Positions 55,544 through 62,755 of a stretch of DNA of 64,000 nt are shown here, piece after piece; positions within the stretch are counted from its first letter, which is position 1; every line of letters begins with the position of its first letter. The position numbers and the translations under genes are program-made. The notes below the pieces were generated by a model. The model was not told where the DNA came from. It did not search any database and saw only the letters and a list, made by a program, of their open reading frames with translations. This DNA comes from Halopseudomonas bauzanensis (GTDB taxonomy: Bacteria > Pseudomonadota > Gammaproteobacteria > Pseudomonadales > Pseudomonadaceae), in NCBI RefSeq assembly GCF_900114735.1, contig NZ_FOUA01000001.1, positions 942,278-1,006,277 on the forward strand, read 5' to 3'.

Positions 55544-55929
55544 GCGAATTACTGACCGCCTCCATGACCGATCTGAGCCCCTGGCTAGCGATACCCGTGG
55601 CACTGCTGCTAGTCCTCGGCGGACTGATCACCCTTATCGGCGCCCTGGGATTGCTGCGCCTGCCGAATTTCTTTCAGCGGATCCATGGCCCGGCGGTGTT
55701 CATTACCGTGGGGACCGGCTGCTTCCTGATCGCCTCCATGCTCTACTTCAGTGGCACCGAGGAACGGCCGGTCGTTCATGAACTGCTGATCACCGCCTTC
55801 GTACTGCTCACCGCGCCGGTCACCTCGATGCTGTTGATGCGCGCCGCGGTGTATCGCAACCTGCGCGCCCGCAATGCACGCAACGGCGCCAGTTCGACTG
55901 ATGCCTACCAATTCCCGGATGATGAGTAA
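55540..55929 (+). CDS. mnhG: Mrp antiporter subunit G
   Basis: Membrane subunit of 129 residues with three hydrophobic helices; LIGALGLLRLPNFFQRIHGPA is the MrpG signature. The best start is GTG 55540, overlapping the mnhF stop (GTGA) with GGGGA ten bases before; an in-frame ATG at 55564 (MTDLSPWLAIPV) is the alternative. The C-terminal tail is charged and ends DAYQFPDDE. Confidence 0.9.
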   Translation: MSELLTASMTDLSPWLAIPVALLLVLGGLITLIGALGLLRLPNFFQRIHGPAVFITVGTGCFLIASMLYFSGTEERPVVHELLITAFVLLTAPVTSMLLMRAAVYRNLRARNARNGASSTDAYQFPDDE

Positions 55930-56077
55930 CACCACGACCCGTGGGCACCATCATCCCGGCGCCGCTCCAATGAAAAAGCCTGCAGGATTTTGCCAAAAGC
56001 TCGATCAGATGGCGTAGTCTGGACTTGCCGCCATGCAGCTCTTGCGGATATCCGAGTCAATGAAGAGGAACAGGCTT

Positions 56078-56491
56078 ATGCAAATTCAAGTTCATTGTGA
56101 CAACCATACCGAAGGCAGCGCCCGGTTGGTGGAATGGGTAACGGACAGCGTAACCAGCAAGCTGGGGCGCTTTGATGAAAACTTGACCCGCATTGTGGTG
56201 CATATCAACGATGAGAACGGCGAAAAGGCCGGCGCCCATGACAAGCGCTGCCAGATCGAGGCGCGGCCAAAGGGGCAGCAACCCATTTCGGTCAGCCACA
56301 AGGCCGACTCGATAAACCTCGCCGTCGACGGTGCCGTCGAAAAACTGCACGCCTCTCTCACCAGTCTGTTCGGCAAGCTGCGCAGCAAACGCGCGGGGCT
56401 ACAGACCGCACCCGCCACAGCCGATCCGGATGTCCAGGACGCGCTGATGGAAGAGGACTTCGACGAAGACGAGCAGGCGCGGAACGTCTGA
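56078..56491 (+). CDS. Ribosome hibernation factor, HPF/RaiA-like
   Basis: Protein of 137 residues with one HPF/RaiA (S30AE) domain: MQIQVHCDN at the start and KLGRFDENLTRIVVHIND, DKRCQIEARPKGQQPISVSH in the core, then a variable acidic tail (MEEDFDEDEQARNV). Members bind the 30S subunit decoding region and silence ribosomes in stress or stationary phase. AGAGGAA precedes ATG 56078; the frame is open 45 bases upstream. It is a paralogue apart from the usual rpoN-linked hpf. Confidence 0.85.
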   Translation: MQIQVHCDNHTEGSARLVEWVTDSVTSKLGRFDENLTRIVVHINDENGEKAGAHDKRCQIEARPKGQQPISVSHKADSINLAVDGAVEKLHASLTSLFGKLRSKRAGLQTAPATADPDVQDALMEEDFDEDEQARNV

Positions 56492-56524
56492 GATTATCGG
56501 CAGTACGATCATCGATTCCACACG

Positions 56525-56546
56525 GCGGCGCCTGAGTCGGCGCCGC
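56525..56546. terminator. Stem-loop between convergent genes
   Basis: GCGGCGCC (56525-56532) pairs with GGCGCCGC (56539-56546) over a 6-base loop, between the hibernation factor stop (56491) and a minus-strand stop (56566). No T-run. Confidence 0.5.
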
Positions 56547-56565
56547 AGCACGGAACCTCAGAGTA

Positions 56566-56859
56566 TCAGAGAGTATCTTCCACCGTAGGACTGGCTGCAA
56601 TGGCCATGCCCGGCATCACCAGACTGGCGAAGCGGAATATGTTCATGCCCTGTCGCGCCACCGCCATCGGGCCACCGTGGCCCGCCGCCAGCTTGCCAAG
56701 GATCAACCCCGCCACTGCCGAGCCGGCCACCCACCATAGCGGTGAAACGCGCCGTATGGCTGCGCGTCGTTCCCGGGCATCCAGCTTGAGCAGGCTGAAC
56801 TCGACGGCGAGCTGCTCATCCAGTTCTTGAATCTGACTTATCAGCTTCTTGCGGTCCAC
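56566..56859 (-). CDS. YqjK-like small protein
   Basis: Protein of 97 residues that I recognise only by position and shape: an N-terminal charged coiled-coil-like half (DRKKLISQIQELDEQLAVEF) and one hydrophobic helix (LWWVAGSAVAGLILGKLAAG). It is the third gene of a set resembling Escherichia yqjD-yqjE-yqjK, and overlaps the previous gene by 44 bases. Function unknown. Confidence 0.75.
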   Translation of the reverse strand: MDRKKLISQIQELDEQLAVEFSLLKLDARERRAAIRRVSPLWWVAGSAVAGLILGKLAAGHGGPMAVARQGMNIFRFASLVMPGMAIAASPTVEDTL

Positions 56860-57286
56860 TGGCTTCCTCCTTCAGTGTTTTCAGCTGTCGGCTGGTCGCT
56901 GGAAATGACAGGCTCTTCGAGTACTTCTTGCAATTGATCGCCATGATCCCCAAGGCCGCCAGCTGCACGATGATGAACATTACTATCCCCCAGGCGACCG
57001 AGCCACTCCAGGCGAACACCAGCCAGCCCAGCAACACGGACAGCCCGATCCAGGCAAGCAACAGCAAGGGCACCATGGCCAACGCCAGCCCCACCAGCTT
57101 GCCCGAATCAGCAGCAGCAAGCCGTAATTCGAGCGCCGCCAGCCGAACCAGATCGCCACCCGCCAGGGCCGCGTGTTCCAGCCACGCCAGAGAGGATTTC
57201 AGTTCATCCTTGAGCGGCTGCCGGGGCTGCTCCTGCCCCCCGGCATCGCCGCTTTCCGGACGGTTCTCTCCGGGAGTGCCCGTCAT
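56816..57286 (-). CDS. Phage-holin-superfamily / YqjE-like membrane protein
   Basis: Membrane protein of 156 residues of the 'phage holin family' (Phage_holin_3_6, YqjE-like). A basic/acidic N-terminus is followed by LEHAALAGGDLVRLAALELRL and two hydrophobic helices (LVGLALAMVPLLLLAWIGLS and MFIIVQLAALGIMAI). Despite the name there is no phage context; the family is a membrane partner of YqjD-type proteins. Start ATGA overlaps the upstream stop. Confidence 0.82.
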   Translation of the reverse strand: MTGTPGENRPESGDAGGQEQPRQPLKDELKSSLAWLEHAALAGGDLVRLAALELRLAAADSGKLVGLALAMVPLLLLAWIGLSVLLGWLVFAWSGSVAWGIVMFIIVQLAALGIMAINCKKYSKSLSFPATSRQLKTLKEEASGPQEADKSDSRTG

Positions 57287-57600
57287 TTTCTGGACATCAT
57301 CTGGGATACGAGAAAGCCCGCTGCGAAGGCGATACCCAAGGTAGCCAGCGGCTTGTCATGAAGGTAACTGTTGGCGTGATCGCATAGCTCACCGGCCTTG
57401 TCCTTGCCTTTCATGAGCTGACCTTCAGCATCATGCTTCCAATCCATCCCGGCGGATTCGGCGGCATGCTTGAAGTGTTCCTTGGCTTCCATCAGCTTGC
57501 TGTAAGCGGCTGCTACCGCTTCCTTGCCGGAGTCGATTTCCTGTTTCTTGCTGACTTGGTCCTGATTTGAAACGGGTCCGTTTTTGTCAACAGCAGTCAT
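57283..57600 (-). CDS. ElaB/YqjD-like (DUF883) membrane-anchored protein
   Basis: Protein of 105 residues: a charged helical body (KEAVAAAYSKLMEAKEHF) and a C-terminal hydrophobic anchor (PLATLGIAFAAGFLVSQM), typical of DUF883/ElaB/YqjD, which tether ribosomes to the inner membrane in stationary phase in Escherichia. Start ATG 57600 has AAGGAG eight bases upstream; an upstream in-frame start (57645) is less well supported. First of a three-gene set with overlapping reading frames. Confidence 0.85.
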   Translation of the reverse strand: MTAVDKNGPVSNQDQVSKKQEIDSGKEAVAAAYSKLMEAKEHFKHAAESAGMDWKHDAEGQLMKGKDKAGELCDHANSYLHDKPLATLGIAFAAGFLVSQMMSRK

Positions 57601-57714
57601 ATTCGTGTGCTCCTTGATAGCTTCGGATAAGTCGATGTTCAGCACACCGACACAATACTTGACCCGGGGCCCGGCGGCTTGTTCCCCCTTTTTTACGGTT
57701 TCGCTATCAGACGC

Positions 57715-58557
57715 TCAGGGTTCGCCAACCAGCCAATCCATGCGCCAGTCACCGGCGCCGGACTGGGCGAACTGACCTGCCATCTGCGGCAGCACCTGCT
57801 CCAGCTCCTCCCATAGCGGCCAGGGCGGGTTGACCAGCATCAATCCCGAGCCGTTGAGCCCCAGGGAGGTGTCGGCGGGCCGCACATTGAGCTCGACCCG
57901 CAACACCTTGGGCAACTGAGCGGTGCCGATCTGCCGATAGAAGTCGCGTAACAGGCGCTGGTCCTTGATCGGATACCAGAGCGCGATGACCGTCTGGCGC
58001 ATGCGCTGGATGCCCTGCTCCATGGCTTGCAGACAGCGCTGCAGGTCATCGCCTTTCTCGAAGGGCGGGTCGAGCAGCCACAGCGCACGTTTCTCCGCCA
58101 CCGGCAGGAAAGCCTTGGCCAATTCGTAACCGTCACGCTGGTGCACTGCGATACGCGGCTCCTCGGCAAAGTGCGCCTTCAGGGTCTGGGCATCCTCGGG
58201 ATGCAGCTCACTGAGGATCATCCGGTCGTGCTCGCGCAGGGTATCGGCTACCAACTGCGGTGAACCAGGGTACAAACGCAGCTCACCGTCTGGATTGTGC
58301 CGCGCTACGGCATCCCGGTAATCGGCGAGCAGCCCGGGCAGGTCATCCTGTGCCCACAGCCGGCCGATGCCATCGCGATATTCCCCGGTACGCTCCGCCG
58401 CTTCGCCCTGCAGATCGTACAACGCCGTCCCGGCGTGGCTGTCCAGATAGCACAACGGCGCGTCTTTGCGCTGCATCAGGGTGACCATGCGCAGCAGAAT
58501 GGCATGTTTGAGGACATCGGCATGGTTGCCGGCGTGGAAGCTGTGACGGTAATTCAT
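57715..58557 (-). CDS. rlmJ: 23S rRNA (adenine(2030)-N6)-methyltransferase
   Basis: SAM-dependent methyltransferase of 280 residues, equal in length to Escherichia RlmJ. It starts MNYRHSFHAGNHADVLKH, includes YLDSHAGTALYDL in the SAM region and the catalytic DPPFEKGDD motif, and ends near LVNPPWPLWEEL. The frame is open 66 bases upstream to 58623; ATG 58557 is chosen by the strong N-terminal match. Confidence 0.94.
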   Translation of the reverse strand: MNYRHSFHAGNHADVLKHAILLRMVTLMQRKDAPLCYLDSHAGTALYDLQGEAAERTGEYRDGIGRLWAQDDLPGLLADYRDAVARHNPDGELRLYPGSPQLVADTLREHDRMILSELHPEDAQTLKAHFAEEPRIAVHQRDGYELAKAFLPVAEKRALWLLDPPFEKGDDLQRCLQAMEQGIQRMRQTVIALWYPIKDQRLLRDFYRQIGTAQLPKVLRVELNVRPADTSLGLNGSGLMLVNPPWPLWEELEQVLPQMAGQFAQSGAGDWRMDWLVGEP

Positions 58558-58666
58558 GAGGGGGTTCCTGAACGGCAGAACGCGCATCTTAGCGGAATGT
58601 GAAATGAAAGGCGTGTCCGGCAAGGCGGAGGAGTGCCTGTGCTTACCGGCAGGGCTTGCACAAAAC

Positions 58667-60466
58667 CTACCCCTGCTGACTGGTGGGCGTTACCCGCAGC
58701 ACCTCTTCGATGGTGGTCAGCCCCGCCGCCACTTTCTGCGCTCCCGACAGACGCAGGCTGTGCATACCCTCCCGGTAGGCCTGGCGGCGCAGGGCGTTGA
58801 GGTCGATGTCGGTCTGCACCAGGGGTTTGAGGCTATCGGTCAGCGGCATCAGCTCATATACCCCGGCCCGTCCACGATAGCCGGTTTCCCGGCATTCCGG
58901 GCAGCCCACGGGCCGATGCGCCCGGGTCGGCAATGGCGAGTTCCAGGGTTTGGTCAGTTCCTGCCAATCCGTCTCGTCGATCTCCACCGGCTCCTTGCAA
59001 TGCGGACACAGCGTACGTACCAGCCGCTGGGCCATGACCCCCAGCACCGTGGCCTTGATCAGGTAGGCCGGCACACCCAGCTCGACCAGCCGGCTCACCG
59101 AGCTGGGTGCATCATTGGTATGCAGGGTGGACAACACCAGGTGACCGGTCAGCGCCGCCTGGATCGCCATTTCCGCGGTCTCCAGATCACGGATCTCGCC
59201 AATCATGATGATGTCCGGGTCCTGGCGCATCAGTGCCCGTACACCGCTGGCAAAGGTCAGCTCGATGTTGTGCTGCACCTGCATCTGGTTGAAGCTGTCC
59301 TCGACCATCTCGATCGGATCTTCGATGGTGCAGACATTCACCTCCGGCGTGGCCAACTGCTTGAGGGTGGTGTACAGCGTGGTGGTCTTGCCCGACCCGG
59401 TCGGCCCGGTGACCAGCACGATGCCGTTGGGCTGTTGCACCATGCCCTGCCAACGGCGCTGGTCCTCGGCGGAAAAACCCAACTGATCGAAACTGCGCAG
59501 CAGCACGTCGGGATCGAAGATACGCATCACCATCTTCTCGCCGAAGGCGGTTGGCAGGGTGGACAGTCGCAGTTCAATCTCGTTGCCCTGGGGTGACTTG
59601 GTCTTGACCCGGCCGTCCTGCGGCTTGCGCTTCTCCGCCACGTTCATCCGGCCCAGGGTTTTCAGCCGGCTGACCACCGCTACCGCGACCTGCAGCGGAA
59701 ACTGATAGACCGTATGCAGCACACCATCGATGCGCAGCCGCACGCTGCCGTTCTCGCGGCGCGGCTCGATATGGATATCACTGGCCCGCTGCTCGAAGGC
59801 GTACTGGAACAGCCAGTCGACGATGTTGACCACGTGGGCGTCGTTGGCGTCCGGCTCCTGGCTCATGTTGCCCAGATTGAGCAGCTGCTCGAAGTTGCCG
59901 ATCGAGCTGTTCTTCTGATCGGTGGCATTGGCACCGTGGACCGAGCGGGCCAACCGATAGAATTCCGCTGAATAGCGCTGGATATCCGCCGGGCTGGCGA
60001 CCACCCGACGGATATCGCGCTTGAGGACATGTACCAGATCCGCTTCCCAGCCGCGCATGAACGGCTGGGCGCTGGCCACGGTGACCTCCCGCTCGTTGAT
60101 GTCCACGGCGAGAATGCCGTGGCGCCGGGCGAAGGCAAAGGACATCAGCGGGGTGACGGCCGAGACATTGATCTTCAACGGATCGATGCGATAGAAGGCT
60201 TGGCCCGATTCGCCGGCCAGCCAGCGAGTCAGCGAATCCAGATCCAGCGGTTTGCCGGGGCGCAGCAGGTCATCCGGCGCCTGGCTGGCGATGAACTCCA
60301 GCGGGTGCAGCCGGGCAGTGTCGCCGGTTGCCGCCCGGCGCAGGCTGCTCAGGTGCTCGGCGCTGTCCAGCCCCAACCGCCCCTGCGCCGCCAGCGCCTT
60401 GAGAATATCCGTCAGATCCAGCAGTCGATCGTTACCGGGGATTGCCAGATCGGCCAGATGCATCAT
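58667..60466 (-). CDS. Orphan GspE/PilB-type secretion ATPase
   Basis: Hexameric ATPase-like protein of 599 residues related to type II secretion GspE and type IV pilus PilB. An N-terminal region (about 1-190) with the GspE N-domain is followed by the motor domain: Walker A GPTGSGKTTTLYTTLK, Asp box, Walker B DPDIIMIGEIRD and His box LSTLHTND, and a four-Cys zinc motif CPHC ... CPEC. No other secretion or pilus gene is adjacent. Such stand-alone copies exist near the Pit-phosphate block in pseudomonads; the partner system is unknown. ATG 60466 or 60463 could start it. Confidence 0.88.
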   Translation of the reverse strand: MMHLADLAIPGNDRLLDLTDILKALAAQGRLGLDSAEHLSSLRRAATGDTARLHPLEFIASQAPDDLLRPGKPLDLDSLTRWLAGESGQAFYRIDPLKINVSAVTPLMSFAFARRHGILAVDINEREVTVASAQPFMRGWEADLVHVLKRDIRRVVASPADIQRYSAEFYRLARSVHGANATDQKNSSIGNFEQLLNLGNMSQEPDANDAHVVNIVDWLFQYAFEQRASDIHIEPRRENGSVRLRIDGVLHTVYQFPLQVAVAVVSRLKTLGRMNVAEKRKPQDGRVKTKSPQGNEIELRLSTLPTAFGEKMVMRIFDPDVLLRSFDQLGFSAEDQRRWQGMVQQPNGIVLVTGPTGSGKTTTLYTTLKQLATPEVNVCTIEDPIEMVEDSFNQMQVQHNIELTFASGVRALMRQDPDIIMIGEIRDLETAEMAIQAALTGHLVLSTLHTNDAPSSVSRLVELGVPAYLIKATVLGVMAQRLVRTLCPHCKEPVEIDETDWQELTKPWNSPLPTRAHRPVGCPECRETGYRGRAGVYELMPLTDSLKPLVQTDIDLNALRRQAYREGMHSLRLSGAQKVAAGLTTIEEVLRVTPTSQQG

Positions 60467-60508
60467 CCCTGTTCATCTCCCTGTCGTTCTATCGTTGCCG
60501 GTACCGTC

Positions 60509-61912
60509 TCAGCTATTGAGCTCGCGCCAGGCATTCAGTTTGCGCAGCCGCTGCCCCTGCTTGCGCAGAGCCGTAAGTAGCGCCGGGCGTAGTTCCTCAT
60601 CGACTAGCGGGTATTGCTCCAGCAACGCCTGCAACTTGTTCAGTTCACCGAACAGCCGATCCGGCTCCGGCGTCTCCAGTTGATCACGAAAGTGCGCCAG
60701 CAGAAAGTGCAGCCGATTCAGCCGCGGCTGTTGATCCATCCACTCGCTGACATCCGAATCCGGGTCATTGTGATGCGGTACGCGCAACTCCTGAATCTCC
60801 CGCGCCACCGCCGCCAACAGCCAGCGCGGCAGCGCCAGGTCGCCGACCCGCTCACCACGCGGCGGGCGGTTGGTCTTCCACCCGGCGGTGTGCAGCCACA
60901 GGGCCAGACCGATGAACAACTGCCCCCACTGAGGATCGGCCACCGCCTGCTCGAATGCCTGGGGCGCCTGCTCCCGTGCATTGCGGCCATCCTCGTCATC
61001 TGCCCAGCCCGACAGAACCAGGGGCCGCCAATGGCTGATGAGCTGATCCAATGCCGGCGTGAAGGGCTGAGCCGTGCTGCGTGGCAGCGCCAGATCGAAT
61101 ACACCAAAGAAGGCGCGCAGACTGGTCAGGTTGGTCAGCAATTCACGGAACAGCTTCCATTGACCACTGAACCGGTACTGCTCAGCCAGCCGCTGAGTGT
61201 GTCCAAGCAACTGCCAGCCGGCAACGGCGATTACCTGGTCTACCGGGGTATCGGCCGACCAGTCATGGGCATCGAGTCGCAGGTCGTAGCTGGCCGGGTC
61301 AAACAGTCGGTAACCGCGCTCGGCCTTGCTGATATCGCAAGGCATCAGGGCGATATCCTCCGCCAGGGCAGCGGCCAGCTCCAGCAGTGCCGCCGCCGGG
61401 CCGCTGCGCAGCTCCAGTTCCAGCTCGCAGATCGGCTCTTCACGACCGTCCGCGATGACCATACCCTGATCCAGCGCGGCTTCCACCTCCACGCTTTCAC
61501 CGTCACGCTCCCAGTGCAGCATGGCCTTGGTGCGCTTGAAGTCGGTAGTGAATACCGGTAGCAGATTCAGCTTGTCCAGCGGGGCGAGACTGGCCGGCCA
61601 GCAGCTGTCATCGAGCAGAGTCAGGTCAAGCGCCGCTGCCCCCACGGTCCAGTCCCATTCGCTGCGCTCGGACAACCCGGCAACACTCTGGCCGCTGCTT
61701 TTCAAGGTCTGGATAAACTGCTCGCCATCACGGCGCACCCGCAACGCCACACGCGCTGCCGCCAGCTCCCGGCTGGCGGTGTCATAGTACTGGTTGTACA
61801 GGGTACTGGTGGTCCATTCGCCCTGCAGACGTTCCTGCAACAGGGGATGATTGCGCAGCGCCGACAGCGCGTCGGGACTGATGCGCAGTTTGATTTCTGT
61901 TTCCTGAGCCAT
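60509..61912 (-). CDS. CYTH-CHAD domain protein (inorganic triphosphatase)
   Basis: Protein of 467 residues with an N-terminal CYTH triphosphatase domain (ETEIKLRIS motif, residues 4-8 supplying the metal-binding Glu pair and Lys) and a C-terminal CHAD helical domain from about residue 215, with histidine-rich polyphosphate-binding helices. Family members such as Escherichia YgiF hydrolyse inorganic triphosphate; CHAD binds polyphosphate. It lies divergent to DUF47-Pit, which fits phosphate/polyphosphate metabolism. It precedes the ATPase gene by 42 bases on the same strand. Confidence 0.9.
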   Translation of the reverse strand: MAQETEIKLRISPDALSALRNHPLLQERLQGEWTTSTLYNQYYDTASRELAAARVALRVRRDGEQFIQTLKSSGQSVAGLSERSEWDWTVGAAALDLTLLDDSCWPASLAPLDKLNLLPVFTTDFKRTKAMLHWERDGESVEVEAALDQGMVIADGREEPICELELELRSGPAAALLELAAALAEDIALMPCDISKAERGYRLFDPASYDLRLDAHDWSADTPVDQVIAVAGWQLLGHTQRLAEQYRFSGQWKLFRELLTNLTSLRAFFGVFDLALPRSTAQPFTPALDQLISHWRPLVLSGWADDEDGRNAREQAPQAFEQAVADPQWGQLFIGLALWLHTAGWKTNRPPRGERVGDLALPRWLLAAVAREIQELRVPHHNDPDSDVSEWMDQQPRLNRLHFLLAHFRDQLETPEPDRLFGELNKLQALLEQYPLVDEELRPALLTALRKQGQRLRKLNAWRELNS

Positions 61913-61980
61913 ACTCTGTCTCTGATGATGTTGCCTTGTGACCGCTGGGAGGCTAATTGCGGCAAATATGTGTCAATTGG

Positions 61981-62009
61981 GTGACCACTTGCTCTGCCAT
62001 GATTATAAT
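61981..62009 (+). promoter_or_regulatory. Candidate promoter of the DUF47-Pit operon
   Basis: A perfect -10 TATAAT (62004-62009) lies 17 bases after GTGACC (61981-61986, two mismatches from TTGACA), 30 bases before the DUF47 gene. No Pho box is evident. Confidence 0.5.
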
Positions 62010-62039
62010 CCGCTCCCAGACATGCCTCGGAGTTTTCCC

Positions 62040-62717
62040 ATGCCCAACAATCCTTTCATGAATCTGTTCGGTCGTTCACCCATCGGCCCGATGCAACGGC
62101 ACATGGTGAAGGCACATGAGTGCGCGTCCTGTCTTATCCCCTTCGTCGATGCCCTGATGGCGGAAGACTGGGTCGAAGCAGAGCGCGTCCAGCAAAAGAT
62201 CTGCGAGCTGGAGCGAGAAGCCGACCAGATGAAGAAGGATGTCCGGGTTCATCTGCCCAACAGCCTGTTTCTCTCGGTTCCGCGCTCGGATCTGCTGGAG
62301 TTGCTGAGTGTACAGGACAAAGTCGCCAACCGCGCCAAGGATGTGGCCGGTTTGATGCTGGGCCGCAAGATGAAGATTCATCCCGAGGTGCAGCCGCAGT
62401 TCCGTCGCTTCGTCGAACGTTCCGTCGAAGCCGCCACCCAGGCCCTGCGGGCCATGGAGGAGTTGAGCGACCTGATGGAAACCAGTTTCGCCGGCCGCGA
62501 GAGGAAGCTCATGGAGAAGCTGATCACCGAGCTGGAGCACATCGAGCATGACACGGATGAAATGCAGATCAAATTGCGGGCCGAGCTGTATAAACGCGAG
62601 TCCGTATTACCCCCTGTCGACGTCATGTTCACCTACCAGATCATCGAATGGATCGGTGATGTGGCTGACCGGGCCGAACGTGTAGGCAATCGCCTGGAAA
62701 TCCTCATGGCCCGTTGA
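62040..62717 (+). CDS. DUF47 / TIGR00153 PhoU-like protein
   Basis: All-helical cytosolic protein of 225 residues of the DUF47 (TIGR00153, YkaA/PhoU-divergent) family. Typical blocks are HMVKAHECASCLIPF, EREADQMKKDVRVHLPNSLF and QIIEWIGDVADRAERVGNRLE, which form PhoU-like metal-binding helical bundles. Encoded 38 bases before pit; in many bacteria it regulates or assists low-affinity phosphate transport. Confidence 0.92.
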   Translation: MPNNPFMNLFGRSPIGPMQRHMVKAHECASCLIPFVDALMAEDWVEAERVQQKICELEREADQMKKDVRVHLPNSLFLSVPRSDLLELLSVQDKVANRAKDVAGLMLGRKMKIHPEVQPQFRRFVERSVEAATQALRAMEELSDLMETSFAGRERKLMEKLITELEHIEHDTDEMQIKLRAELYKRESVLPPVDVMFTYQIIEWIGDVADRAERVGNRLEILMAR

Positions 62718-62755
62718 CGGGCCATCATCTGTCAACATCCAACAGAGCTTCTCTT

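Noticed and set aside
56816-57286. Holin-family protein as a prophage trace
   Set aside because: No other phage gene nearby; it fits the housekeeping YqjE-like family in a yqjDEK-type set.
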